Positions 27,620 through 36,903 of a stretch of DNA of 64,000 bases are shown here, piece after piece. The position numbers were made by a program, and so were the translations under genes. The notes beneath the pieces were generated by a model. The model was not told the origin of the DNA, did not search any database, and worked only from the letters and a program-made list of their open reading frames with translations. Origin of the DNA: Methylopila henanensis (GTDB lineage Bacteria > Pseudomonadota > Alphaproteobacteria > Rhizobiales > Methylopilaceae); assembly GCF_042681025.1 (NCBI RefSeq), contig NZ_JBHUER010000013.1, positions 62,001-126,000 on the forward strand, in the 5' to 3' direction. Positions within the stretch are counted from its first letter, which is position 1, and every line of letters begins with the position of its first letter.

Positions 27620-28731
27620 GCGCCATTCCCTTCGACATCGCAGCGACGGACGGCGCCGCGCGCACCGGCGCGCTCGTCTTCCCGCGCGGCGAGGTGCGCA
27701 CGCCGGCCTTCATGCCGGTCGGCACGGCGGCGACCGTCAAGGCGATGTACGCCTCCCAGGTGCGCGAGACCGGCGCGGACGTCGTGCTCGGCAACGTCTA
27801 CCATCTGATGCTGCGCCCCGGCGCGGAGCGGGTGGCGGAGCTCGGCGGCCTGCATCGCTTCATGGGCTGGCCGCACCCGATCCTGACGGACTCCGGCGGC
27901 TTCCAGGTGATGTCGCTCGCGAGCCTGAGAAAGCTCGACAAGGACGGCGTGACCTTCCGCTCCCATGTGGACGGCTCGACCCACCGGCTCACCCCCGAGC
28001 GCTCGGTCGAGATCCAGCGCCTGCTCGGCTCCGACGTCACCATGCAGCTCGACGAGTGCGTGCGGCTGCCGGCGGAGCGCGCGGAGGTGGAGCGCGCCAT
28101 GCGGCTCTCGATCGACTGGGCGGAGCGCTGCAAGGTCGCGTTCGGGACGCCGGAGGGTCGGGCGCTGTTCGGCATCGTGCAGGGCGGCGATCAGGCCGAT
28201 CTCAGGCGCGCCTCCGCCCGGGGCCTCGTCGACATCGGCTTCGACGGCTACGCCGTCGGCGGCCTCGCCGTCGGCGAACCGCAGGATGTGATGCTCGCCA
28301 TGCTCGAGGAGACCATCCCCGAGCTTCCCGCCGGGCGGCCACGCTACCTCATGGGGGTCGGCTCGCCCGACGACCTGCTGAAGTCGATCGCCCGCGGCGT
28401 CGACATGTTCGACTGCGTGATGCCGACCCGCGCCGGCCGCCACGGCCAGGTCTTCACCCGCTTCGGCCGGCTGAACCTGAAGAACGCGCGCCACGCCGAC
28501 GACCCGCGCCCGATCGACGAGGAGAGCGCGTGCCCCGCGGCGCGCGACTACTCCCGCGCGTACCTCCACCACCTCGTCAAGACCGGCGAGATCCTCGGCA
28601 TGATGCTGCTGACCTGGGTCAATCTCGACTACTACCAGCGGCTGATGGAGGGCGCGCGCGCGGCGATCCGGGCGGGGACGTTCGAGGCCTATGCGGCCGA
28701 CACGACCGCCGGCTGGGCGCGCGGCGGCTGA
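27616..28731 (+). CDS. tgt: tRNA-guanine transglycosylase
   Basis: A 371-residue enzyme that exchanges G34 for preQ1 in tRNAs with GUN anticodons. The active-site aspartates are in LTDSGGFQVMSL and in SIARGVDMFDCVMPTR, with substrate contacts in GIVQGG and VGGLAVGE. Oddly, the zinc site region reads DEESACPAARDYSRAYLHHL: only one of the three expected cysteines (CxCxxC) remains. ATGA overlap with queA shows coupling. Confidence 0.95.
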   Translation: MSAIPFDIAATDGAARTGALVFPRGEVRTPAFMPVGTAATVKAMYASQVRETGADVVLGNVYHLMLRPGAERVAELGGLHRFMGWPHPILTDSGGFQVMSLASLRKLDKDGVTFRSHVDGSTHRLTPERSVEIQRLLGSDVTMQLDECVRLPAERAEVERAMRLSIDWAERCKVAFGTPEGRALFGIVQGGDQADLRRASARGLVDIGFDGYAVGGLAVGEPQDVMLAMLEETIPELPAGRPRYLMGVGSPDDLLKSIARGVDMFDCVMPTRAGRHGQVFTRFGRLNLKNARHADDPRPIDEESACPAARDYSRAYLHHLVKTGEILGMMLLTWVNLDYYQRLMEGARAAIRAGTFEAYAADTTAGWARGG

Positions 28732-28847
28732 CGGCCGACCCAGGTCGTGGTTGTCACGCCCTTGTGGAGTCTGCTTCCCTAGCCCTATGAGCGTGTGATC
28801 GGGTTGCGCGCGTCAGCGTTTTCGCGCGCCGGGAGATCGATCGGGGA

Positions 28848-30593
28848 ATGGCGCAGCAGGGGACATCGGGCGCTGGCGCGGTCGCGCTGGCGCGGGTGCG
28901 CAGGGAGATCCGCCCCGCCTTCTGGCTGCTCGCGGTTTTTTCCATCGCGATCAACCTGCTGCTGCTCGTCCCCTCGCTCTACATGATGCAGGTCTACGAC
29001 CGCGTGCTGCGCAGCGCGGTGATCGAGACGCTGGTCTACATCACGCTGATCGCGGCGGCCGCGATCGCGGTATACGCCGCGCTGGAGGCGATCCGCCTGC
29101 GCGCGCTCGCCCGCATCGGCGAGTGGATCGAGGACACGCTGTTCGAGCCGGTGTTCGCCGCCGCCATGGGCGCGGAGCGGGGCCTCGTGCGCCAGAGCGG
29201 AGCCAACGAGGGCACGCCGTTCAACGATCTGCGCGCCGTCCGCAGCTTCCTGTCCGGGCCCACGCTGCCGGCGCTGTGCGACACGCCGTGGATGCCGCTG
29301 TTCCTGGTCTGCTGCGCGGTGATCCATCCCTATCTCGGGCTGCTCGGGCTCGTGTTCGCCGTGCTCATCGTGGCGCTCGCGCTGCTGAACGACCGGCTGA
29401 CGCGGCCCGCCGCGGAGAAGGTCGCCGCCGGTCACCAGGAGGCGCAGCGCGTGCTGGCGGAGGCCGCGCGCAACGTCGACACCGTTGCGGCCATGGGCCT
29501 CGGCCGGCCGCTCGCCGAACGCGCGAGCCGCGCCAACGCCGCGTCGACCGCGGTGCTGGGCGAGGCGACCGACAAGGGCGCGCTCATGGTGGGCGCGGGC
29601 AAGTTCCTGCGCGTCGTGGCCCAGATCTGCACGCTGGCGCTCGGCGCCGCGCTCTCGCTCGAGGGCCACATCACGCCCGGCGGCATGATCGCGAGCTCCA
29701 TCCTGCTGTCGCGCGCGCTCGCGCCGCTCGACCAGGCGATTGCGGCCTGGCGCGGCCTGCAGCAGACGCGCGCCTCCTGGCGGCGCATCACGGCCCTGCT
29801 CGGCGCCTCGGGCGCGATGGTCGAGGACCCGATCGCGCTTCCGGCGCCGGAAGGCCGGATCGCGCTCGAGGGCGTCGTGCTGATGGCGGCGGGCTCCGAC
29901 AAGCCGATCCTCGCCGGCGTGTCGCTCGCCGTCGCGCCGGGCGAAAGCCTTGCGCTCATAGGTCCGTCCGGCTCGGGCAAGAGCACGCTCTGCCGGGTGA
30001 TGGTGGGATCGCGCGCGCCGACCCGCGGCGTCGCCCGCCTCGACGGCGGCGACGTCATGCTGTGGCGGGACGACCAGCGCCGCCGCCATGTCGGCTATCT
30101 CGCGCAGGGGACAGAACTGTTTTCCGGCCGCGTGCGCGACGTGATCGCCCGTTTCGACGAACCGGACGACGCCAGGGTCGTCGAGGCGGCGAAGCTCGTG
30201 GGCTGCCACGAAATGGTGCTCGGCCTGCCGCAGGGTTACGACACCGAGCTCTCGAACGCCGGCGCCTTCCTCTCCGGCGGCCAGCGCCAGCGGATCGCGC
30301 TCGCCCGCGCCGTCTACGGCGACGTGCGCGTGGTGGTGATGGACGAGCCGAACGCCAGCCTCGACGGCGAGGGCGAGCGCGCGCTCGTCGGCGCCCTCGC
30401 GGCGCTCAAGCGGAAGGGCGTCACGGTGGTGCTGGTGACCCACAAGCCGGCGCTGGCGCAGCTTTGCGACCGGATCGGCGTCATGGCGGCGGGCCAACTC
30501 ACCCGGCTCGGGCCCCCGACCGACATCCTGCGCGAGCTGGTCGCGCCGGTCGCCTCCGCCGACGTGCGGACCATGCCGGGAGCGGCCCGGTGA
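28848..30593 (+). CDS. Type I secretion ABC transporter (PrtD family), permease-ATPase
   Basis: A 581-residue half-transporter. The membrane domain covers about residues 20-310 with an N-terminal helix pair (FWLLAVFSIAINLLLLVPSLYMMQVYDRVL) typical of PrtD/AprD. The nucleotide-binding domain has Walker A GPSGSGKST at about 371-379, signature LSGGQRQR, Walker B VVVMDEP and the switch His in VLVTHK. It has no C39 peptidase domain, so it exports proteins with C-terminal signals rather than leader peptides. It overlaps the membrane-fusion gene by GTGA. No outer-membrane TolC gene or obvious RTX substrate is in the window. Confidence 0.92.
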   Translation: MAQQGTSGAGAVALARVRREIRPAFWLLAVFSIAINLLLLVPSLYMMQVYDRVLRSAVIETLVYITLIAAAAIAVYAALEAIRLRALARIGEWIEDTLFEPVFAAAMGAERGLVRQSGANEGTPFNDLRAVRSFLSGPTLPALCDTPWMPLFLVCCAVIHPYLGLLGLVFAVLIVALALLNDRLTRPAAEKVAAGHQEAQRVLAEAARNVDTVAAMGLGRPLAERASRANAASTAVLGEATDKGALMVGAGKFLRVVAQICTLALGAALSLEGHITPGGMIASSILLSRALAPLDQAIAAWRGLQQTRASWRRITALLGASGAMVEDPIALPAPEGRIALEGVVLMAAGSDKPILAGVSLAVAPGESLALIGPSGSGKSTLCRVMVGSRAPTRGVARLDGGDVMLWRDDQRRRHVGYLAQGTELFSGRVRDVIARFDEPDDARVVEAAKLVGCHEMVLGLPQGYDTELSNAGAFLSGGQRQRIALARAVYGDVRVVVMDEPNASLDGEGERALVGALAALKRKGVTVVLVTHKPALAQLCDRIGVMAAGQLTRLGPPTDILRELVAPVASADVRTMPGAAR

Positions 30594-31903
30594 CCGCGCC
30601 GCGGGACGCCTCGCTCGCGGCGCGGCTGCGCGGGATCGCGCTGGCGGGCTTCGTGGTGATCTTCGGCTTCATGGGCGGTTTCGCGGTCTGGGCGATGACC
30701 GCGCCGCTCGCGGCGGGCGCCGTGGTGCGCGGCGCGGTCGGCCCCGAGGGTAGCCGCAAGCTGGTGCAGCACCTCGAGGGCGGCATCGTGCGCGAGATCT
30801 TCGTCAAGGACGGCGATCTCGTCACCCGCGGCCAGCCGCTGGTGACGCTGGAGCGCGCCCAGGCGCAGGCGGCTTACGGCCTTCAGCGCAACACCCTGTC
30901 GCGCCGGCTGGCCGAGGCGGCGCGCCTGTCGGCCCAGCTTTCCGGCGCCGAGGCCGCGGATTTCGGACCCGCCGCCGCCGTCGCCAAGGACGATCCCACC
31001 TTCCCGGACTTCGCAGCCGGCCAGCGCGCGCTGTTCGAGACCACGCGCCGCGACCAGGACGAGCGCAAGGAGCTGCTGGAGACGCAGATCCGCCGGCTCG
31101 GCGCGCAGATCGAGGCGGCGCGCGCCCGCATCGCCGGCTCCGAGGCCCAGCGCGAGTTGGTCGACATCCAGATCGAAGACACCCGCGGGCTGATGGAGAA
31201 GGGTCTTGCGCGCAAGCCGCTGCTGCTCGACCTGCAGCGCCGCCGCTCGGAGCTCGACACCGACATCGCCGCGCTCCAGGCCGACATCCGTCGGGCTGAG
31301 ATCGAGAGCGTCGAGAAGCGCATCGCGCTGCGCAACGGCGTCACCAGCTACCTCAACGACACCTCCGCCGAGCTCGCCAAGGCGCGCTCGGAGATCGCGG
31401 GGCTGGAGGCTCGGCTCTCCGCGAGCGAGGACGTGCTGACCCGCACCCAAGTGCTGGCGCCGGAAACCGGCTATGTGCTGAACCTGAAGACCAAGACCGT
31501 CGGCGGCGTGGTGCGGCCGGGCGACGAGATTCTCGAGATCGTGCCGACCGAGGGCGACCTGATCATCGAGGGCCGGGTCGCCGCCCACGACATCCGCAAC
31601 ATCGCCGCCGGCCAGCGCGCGCGGGTGTCGTTCCTCACCTTCGCGCAGCGCGACATGCCGATGATCGAGGGCCGGGTCATCAACGTCGCCGCTGACATCG
31701 TCACCGACCCGCAGACTCGCGAGAGCTTCTACACCGCCAAGGTCGCGGTCGACCGCGCCGAGTTCGCGACCTTCGCGACGCCGGCCGACATGAAGCCCGG
31801 CACGCCGGTCGAGGCCTATGTCGAGGCCCGCAAGCGCATGGCGATGGACTATCTGCTCGACCCGATCGTGCACTCCTTCCGCAAGAGTTTTCGCGAGGAG
31901 TAA
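30590..31903 (+). CDS. HlyD/PrtE-family membrane-fusion protein of type I secretion
   Basis: A 437-residue periplasmic adaptor. One N-terminal transmembrane helix (about 15-37), a biotinyl-lipoyl half (KLVQHLEGGIVREIFVKDGDLVTRGQPLV), a long alpha-helical hairpin (about 100-290, coiled coil) and a returning barrel (VLAPETGYVLNLKTKTVGGVVRPGDEILEIVP). The tail KPGTPVEAYVEARKRMAMDYLLDPIVHSFRKSFREE is typical of PrtE/HlyD. The start is GTG inside the GTGA overlap with the transporter gene. Confidence 0.92.
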   Translation: MTAPRDASLAARLRGIALAGFVVIFGFMGGFAVWAMTAPLAAGAVVRGAVGPEGSRKLVQHLEGGIVREIFVKDGDLVTRGQPLVTLERAQAQAAYGLQRNTLSRRLAEAARLSAQLSGAEAADFGPAAAVAKDDPTFPDFAAGQRALFETTRRDQDERKELLETQIRRLGAQIEAARARIAGSEAQRELVDIQIEDTRGLMEKGLARKPLLLDLQRRRSELDTDIAALQADIRRAEIESVEKRIALRNGVTSYLNDTSAELAKARSEIAGLEARLSASEDVLTRTQVLAPETGYVLNLKTKTVGGVVRPGDEILEIVPTEGDLIIEGRVAAHDIRNIAAGQRARVSFLTFAQRDMPMIEGRVINVAADIVTDPQTRESFYTAKVAVDRAEFATFATPADMKPGTPVEAYVEARKRMAMDYLLDPIVHSFRKSFREE

Positions 31904-31967
31904 GCGCCCGCCGGAGACGGCCGCTTCGGGGCTCCGCAGCGGCGGCTGACGGACGCCCGATCTTTCG

Positions 31968-31992
31968 GGAACGATCGCGCGCCCCATCGGTT
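31968..31992 (+). promoter_or_regulatory. EcfG-like promoter candidate for the proline-rich gene
   Basis: GGAAC at 31968-31972, 16 bases, then GGTT at 31989-31992. The -35 is exact and the -10 has one mismatch to CGTT. Placement about 38 bases before the ATG at 32030 is right for a promoter. Confidence 0.4.
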
Positions 31993-32029
31993 GGTCTGAC
32001 AGGACCCCCAGCCACAGGAGGCGCGCGCC

Positions 32030-32215
32030 ATGGCGACCGCCGGCCCGAACATTCCGAACCCGCCGATGCCCGGCGAGCCGATCCGTCCCCCGATTCCCGA
32101 GGAGGCGCCGGTGCAGGACCCGGACATCGTCCCGAACCCGGATCCCGAGATCGATCCGTCCGTCATCGAGCCTGACCCGGTCCCGGAAGGGCCGGTGATC
32201 GAGCCGCCGATGTGA
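32030..32215 (+). CDS. Proline-rich acidic mini-protein (61 residues), unknown
   Basis: More than a quarter of the residues are Pro, with many Asp/Glu. Motifs of the type PNP, PDP and EPDP repeat along the chain, so it is almost certainly disordered. No signal peptide or membrane segment is seen. AGGAGG lies about nine bases before the ATG. It follows the type I secretion pair by 126 bases, so a substrate or accessory role is conceivable, but nothing in the sequence proves it. Confidence 0.55.
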   Translation: MATAGPNIPNPPMPGEPIRPPIPEEAPVQDPDIVPNPDPEIDPSVIEPDPVPEGPVIEPPM

Positions 32216-32312
32216 CGAGGCGGAGGCGCTGCGGCGTTCGCGCCGCGGCGGGCGGCTTGAAAGCTCGGACCGCCCCAACTAGTGTCCGCGCCGCGCCCGC
32301 TTCGGCGGCCGC

Positions 32313-32388
32313 GAGCGCGTAGCTCAGCTGGTAGAGCAACGGACTTTTAATCTGTAGGTCCTGGGTTCGAGTCCCAGCGCGCTCACCA
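32313..32388 (+). tRNA. tRNA-Lys (anticodon TTT)
   Basis: Acceptor GAGCGCG pairs with CGCGCTC and is followed by ACCA. D arm AGCTCAGCTGGTAGAGC, anticodon loop CTTTTAA (anticodon TTT), T arm CTGGGTTCGAGTCCCAG. The length is 76 bases with CCA encoded. Confidence 0.98.
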
Positions 32389-32400
32389 CTTCCCTCCCGA

Positions 32401-32637
32401 TCAGTCTGGTCCGGCCGTCGCCACCACGCGCACGACCGCGCCGTCGCACGTCAACTCCAGCACCGCGCCGCCGGCTTCGCGTACGGCGTTCGGCAGATCG
32501 AGGCCCGCGAGCGGATCGTCGGCCAGCACCTCGAGTCGGGCGCCGGCCGCGAGCGTCGCCAGCGTCTTGCGCGTCATGAGCGCGGGCAGGGGGCATTTGA
32601 GGCCCCGAAGGTCGAGCCGGCGCGACGCCCCGCTCAT
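32401..32637 (-). CDS. TusA-family sulfur carrier protein
   Basis: A 78-residue protein with the TusA fold signature LDLRGLKCPLPALMTRK, where the Cys of CPxP carries the persulfide, and the usual second half LEVLADDPLAGLDLPNAVRE. TusA-like proteins pass sulfur to tRNA thiolation, molybdenum cofactor or sulfur oxidation systems. It is divergent from the formate dehydrogenase genes with a 229-base shared upstream region, so a role in sulfurating the molybdenum cofactor of that enzyme is plausible (inference). fdhD is absent from the window. Confidence 0.85.
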   Translation of the reverse strand: MSGASRRLDLRGLKCPLPALMTRKTLATLAAGARLEVLADDPLAGLDLPNAVREAGGAVLELTCDGAVVRVVATAGPD

Positions 32638-32752
32638 GGACGCCGCGCAAACAGGATCACGAGCCCGCGAGGCCCTGTGCGCTTGCGCGCAGGCAAGGCG
32701 CTAACTGCCGGAATGCACGTGGTTTTCGGCGGCCGTTGCATATTGGTCCAGT

Positions 32753-32781
32753 TTGACATGGCGATGACCCAAATTCTAAGA
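32753..32781 (+). promoter_or_regulatory. Likely promoter of the formate dehydrogenase operon
   Basis: TTGACA at 32753-32758 (perfect -35), 17 bases, then CTAAGA at 32776-32781. The predicted start lies near 32788, giving an untranslated leader of about 80 bases before the fdhA ATG. Confidence 0.5.
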
Positions 32782-32866
32782 TCGCTCGATCGCATTCGAC
32801 GATCATGTCGTGATGCGCGCGCGGGCCGGTGGGCCGGCGCGGTACAGGAGGGAGGATGCTTCCCCA

Positions 32867-35800
32867 ATGATCGGCCAAGTTTCGCGGCGCCAGTTCCTTC
32901 GGACGGCGGGCGCGGGCGTTGCCGGGACGACGCTTGGAGCGATGGGGTTCGGCGGCGCCGAACAGGCCATGGCGCAGGCGGTGCGGCCTTTCAAGCTGGC
33001 GCGCACGACCGAGACCCGCAACATCTGCACCTACTGTTCCGTCGCCTGCGGCGTCATCATGTACAGCCTCGGCGACCGCTCGAAGAACACCCATTCGGCG
33101 CTGATCCACGTCGAGGGCGATCCGGATCATCCGACCAACCGCGGCACGCTGTGCCCGAAGGGCGCCGCGCTGCTGGACTTCGTCCACTCGGAGACGCGCC
33201 TCAAGCACCCGATGCACCGGAAGCCCGGCTCCGACAAGTTCGAACGGGTGTCCTGGGATTTCGCGCTCGACCGCATCGCCCGGCTGATGAAGGACGACCG
33301 CGACGCGAACTTCCAGACGACCAACAAGGATGGCGTGACCGTCAACCGCTGGACGTCGGTGGGCTTCCTCGCGGCCTCGGCCACGACCAACGAGACCGGC
33401 GCGATGACCTACAAGGTCATACGGTCGATGGGGGTGCTGCCCTTCGACAACCAGGCGCGCGTCTGACACGGACCGACGGTGGCCAGTCTGGCCCCAACAT
33501 TCGGTCGCGGCGCCATGACGAACGCATGGGGCGACATCAAGCACACCGACCTTGTCGTCGTCATGGGCGGCAACGCGGCGGAGGCGCATCCGTGCGGCTT
33601 CAAATGGGTCACTGAGGCCAAGGCCAACCGCGGCGCGAAGCTGATCGTCGTCGATCCGCGCTTCACGCGCACGGCGTCCGTCGCCGACTTCTATTGCCCG
33701 ATCCGGCCCGGCACCGACATCGCCTTCCTCGGCGGCGTGATCAACTACCTGCTCTCGAACGACAAGATCCAGCACGACTACGTCAAGGCGTTCACCAACG
33801 CGTCCTATCTCGTGAAGCCCGAGTTCGGCTGGTCCGAAGGGCTGTTCACCGGCTACAACGAGGAAAAGCGCGACTACGACAAGTCGTCCTGGGACTACCA
33901 GCTCGACGAGCAGGGCTACGCCAAGGTCGACGACACGCTGCAGGACCCGCGCTGCGTCTTCCAGCTGATGAAGCAGCATTTCGCGGTCTACACGCCCGAG
34001 ATGGTGGAGAAGATCTGCGGCTCCCCGAAGGACAAGTTCCTGAAGGTCGCCCAGATGATCTCCGAGTGCTCGACGCCGACCAAAACCATGACGTCGATGT
34101 ACGCGCTCGGCTGGACCCAGCATTCGAAGGGCGCGCAGAACATCCGCGGCATGGCGATGATCCAGCTGCTGCTGGGCAACATCGGCGTGCGCGGCGGCGG
34201 CATGAACGCGCTCCGCGGCCACTCCAACATCCAGGGCCTGACGGACCTCGGCCTGCTGTCGAACATGCTCCCCGGCTACATGAACCTGCCGGTGGAGAAG
34301 GAAGTCGACTTCAACGCCTACATGTCGACCCGCGGGTTCAAGCCGCTGCGGCCTGGGCAGACCAGCTTCTGGCAGAACTACAAGAAGTTCTTCGTCTCGT
34401 TCCAGAAATCGATGTGGGGCGACAAGGCGACGGCCGAAAACAACTGGGCCTTCGACTGGCTGCCGAAGCTCGATGTCACCTACGACATCCTGCGCACGTT
34501 CGAGCTCATGAACCAGGGCAAGATCACGGGCTACTTCTGCCAGGGCTTCAACCCGCTGATGACCTTCCCCAACCGGGGCAAGATCACCTCGGGCCTGTCC
34601 AAGCTGAAGTTCCTCGTGACCATGGACCCGCTCGACACCGAGACGTCGCGCTTCTGGGAGAACCACGGCGAGTTCAACGACGTGAACTCGGCCGACATCC
34701 AGACCGAGGTGTTCCAGCTCCCGACGAGCTGCTTCGCCGAGGACGAGGGCTCGATCGTGAACTCGGGCCGCTGGCTGCAGTGGCACAACGCGGCGGTCTC
34801 GCCTCCCGGCGACGCGAAGTCCGACGTCTGGATCATGGCCGGGCTCCACCTGCGCATTAAGGAGCTCTACCTCAAGGAAGGCGGCGCCTTCCCCGATCCG
34901 ATCGTCAACCTGCGCTGGCCCTACGCCATCCCGGAGGAGCCGTCGGCGGAGGAGCTCGCGCGCGAGAACAACGGCCAGGCGCTCGCCGACGTCACGGATC
35001 CCACCGATCCGACCAAGGTGCTGGTGCAGAAGGGCAAGCTGCTCGACAGCTTCGCCCAGATGAAGGACGACGGCTCGACCGCGGGGTTCTGCTGGATCTA
35101 CGCCGGCAGCTACACCGAGGCCGGCAACCAGATGTCGCGGCGCGACACCTGGGATCCGGGCGACACCGGGCTCGCGCCGAAATGGGCGTGGGCCTGGCCG
35201 GCGAACCGGCGCATCCTCTACAACCGCGCTTCGTCGGACAAGAACGGCAAGCCGTGGGACCCCTCCCGCAAGCTGGTCTACTGGACCGGCGAGCGCTGGG
35301 GCGGCTACGACGTGCCGGACTACGGCCCGACGGTGAAGCCCGAGCAGTCGGTCGGCCCCTTCATCATGAACCCGGAAGGCGTGGCGCGGCTGTTCACCCG
35401 CGGCATGATGCGCGACGGGCCGTTCCCGACGCATTACGAGCCGTTCGAGGCGCCGGTGGCGAACGCCATCGCGCCGAAGATCAAGGGCAACCCCGCCGCG
35501 CGCATCTTCAAGGCCGACCTCGAGGCCCTGGGGGGCGCGGACAAGTTCCCCTACGTCGCGACCAGCTACCGCCTGACCGAGCACTTCCACCAGTGGACCA
35601 AGCACGTCTGGGTCAACGCGGCGCTGCAGCCCGAATTCTTCGTCGAGATCTCCGAGGAGCTCGCGAAGGAGAAGGGCATCGTCAAGGGCGGCTGGGTGCG
35701 GGTGTGGTCGAACCGCGGCTCCATCAAGGCCAAGGCCGTGGTCACCAAGCGCATCAGGCCGCTGATGGTCGACGGCAAGCCCACCCATGTGGTCGGCATT

Positions 35801-35950
35801 CCGCAGCACTGGGGCTTCATGGGCCGCGCCAAGAAGGGCCACAACCCGAACTCGCTGACCCCCTTCGTGGGCGATGCGAACATCGAGACGCCGGAATACA
35901 AGGCGTTCCTGGTCAACATCGAGCCGACCTCCGGGCCGGCGACGTCGTGA
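32867..35950 (+). CDS. fdhA: Formate dehydrogenase alpha subunit, selenocysteine-containing, Tat-exported
   Basis: Read through an in-frame TGA, the gene encodes 1027 residues of the FdnG/FdoG type (formate to CO2, bis-MGD molybdenum or tungsten, one [4Fe-4S]). The Tat signal is SRRQFL with Arg7-Arg8 and a hydrophobic stretch to about 36. Cluster cysteines are Cys54, Cys57, Cys61 and Cys96. Codon 200 is TGA at 33464-33466 in the context NQARV-U-HGPTVASLAPTFGRG, exactly where FdnG has selenocysteine (Sec196 in E. coli). Both halves are in the same frame and both are conserved. A SECIS-type hairpin follows. The catalytic domain should face the periplasm. The start ATG is preceded by AGGAGGGAGG. 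Operon order fdhA-fdhB-fdhC. Confidence 0.96.
33464..33495 (+). promoter_or_regulatory. Selenocysteine UGA codon with bacterial SECIS hairpin
   Basis: TGA at 33464-33466 is followed after 11 bases by the SelB-binding hairpin: GG (33478-33479), a bulged T (33480), GGCC (33481-33484), loop AGTCT (33485-33489), GGCC (33490-33493) and CC (33494-33495). The 11-base distance, the bulged U and the GU in the apical loop match the E. coli fdhF/fdnG SECIS requirements. The hairpin lies inside coding sequence, as in all bacterial SECIS elements. Confidence 0.9.
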
Positions 35951-35964
35951 GGGAGGACTGAAAC

Positions 35965-36903
35965 ATGGCTTCGTATCAGTCTCTCGACATCAAGCGTCGC
36001 TCGGCCTCCACCTCGACCCCGCCGGTCGTCCGGTCGACGGGGCTCGAGGTGGCCAAGCTCATCGACGTCTCGAAGTGCATCGGCTGCAAGGCCTGCCAGG
36101 CGGCCTGCCTCGAATGGAACAACCTGAAGGAGGAGATCGGGGTCAACACGGGCGTCTACGACAACCCGCACGACCTCACGCCGAACAGCTGGACGCTGAT
36201 GCGGTTCACCGAGTGGGACAACCCGGACACCGGCAATTTCGAGTGGCTGATCCGCAAGGACGGCTGCATGCATTGCGCCGATCCGGGCTGCCTGAAGGCC
36301 TGCCCCGCGCCCGGGGCGATCGTGCAGTACACCAACGGCATCGTCGACTTTGTGTCGGAGAACTGCATCGGCTGCGCCTATTGCGTGAAGGGCTGCCCCT
36401 TCAACATCCCGCGCATCAGCCAGGTCGACCGCAAGGCCTACAAGTGCACGCTGTGCTCCGACCGCGTCGCGGTCGGGCAGGGGCCGGCCTGCGCCAAGGC
36501 CTGCCCGACGGCGGCCATCATGTTCGGCACCAAGGACGACATGAAGGAGCAGGCGGACCGCCGCATCACGGACCTCAAGTCCCGCGGCTTCGCCAACGCC
36601 GGCCTCTACGACCCGCAGGGCGTCGGCGGCACGCATGTGATGTACGTGCTGCACCACCTCGACAAGCCGGAGATATACGCCGGCCTGCCGAAGGACCCGC
36701 AGATCAGCCCGCTGGTCGCCGCCTGGAAGGGCGGGGCGAAGCTGTTCGCGCTCGGCGCGATCGCCTTCGCGGCGGTGGGCGCGTTCTTCCACCACACCAT
36801 CGTCGGCCCCAACAAGGTGACGGAGACGGATGAGGAGAACGCGGCCGATCTGGCGGAGGAGAGCGTCCGTGAGGCGCCCACTCCCGAGACGAGGACGGTC
36901 TGA
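35965..36903 (+). CDS. fdhB: Formate dehydrogenase beta subunit (four [4Fe-4S])
   Basis: A 312-residue electron-transfer subunit of the FdnH/FdoH type. Four ferredoxin-like cysteine groups are seen: CIGCKACQAAC, CMHCADPGCLKAC, CIGCAYCVKGCPFNIP and CTLCSDRV...CAKACP. A single C-terminal transmembrane helix (about 252-278, LFALGAIAFAAVGAFF) anchors it to the membrane on the periplasmic side. The ATG follows GGGAGGACTGAAAC, 14 bases after fdhA ends. It passes electrons from the alpha subunit to cytochrome b. Confidence 0.95.
   Translation: MASYQSLDIKRRSASTSTPPVVRSTGLEVAKLIDVSKCIGCKACQAACLEWNNLKEEIGVNTGVYDNPHDLTPNSWTLMRFTEWDNPDTGNFEWLIRKDGCMHCADPGCLKACPAPGAIVQYTNGIVDFVSENCIGCAYCVKGCPFNIPRISQVDRKAYKCTLCSDRVAVGQGPACAKACPTAAIMFGTKDDMKEQADRRITDLKSRGFANAGLYDPQGVGGTHVMYVLHHLDKPEIYAGLPKDPQISPLVAAWKGGAKLFALGAIAFAAVGAFFHHTIVGPNKVTETDEENAADLAEESVREAPTPETRTV

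Noticed and set aside
33464..33466. TGA inside fdhA as a nonsense mutation or gene boundary
   Set aside because: Homology continues in frame on both sides, the codon sits at the known selenocysteine site, and a SECIS hairpin plus selA, selB and tRNA-Sec are present.
32657..35842. Open frame of over 1000 codons on the minus strand opposite fdhA
   Set aside because: It is a shadow of GC-rich coding on the other strand, with His/Arg/Val-rich composition and no family motif. The same holds for long frames opposite edd, pgi and the sel genes.
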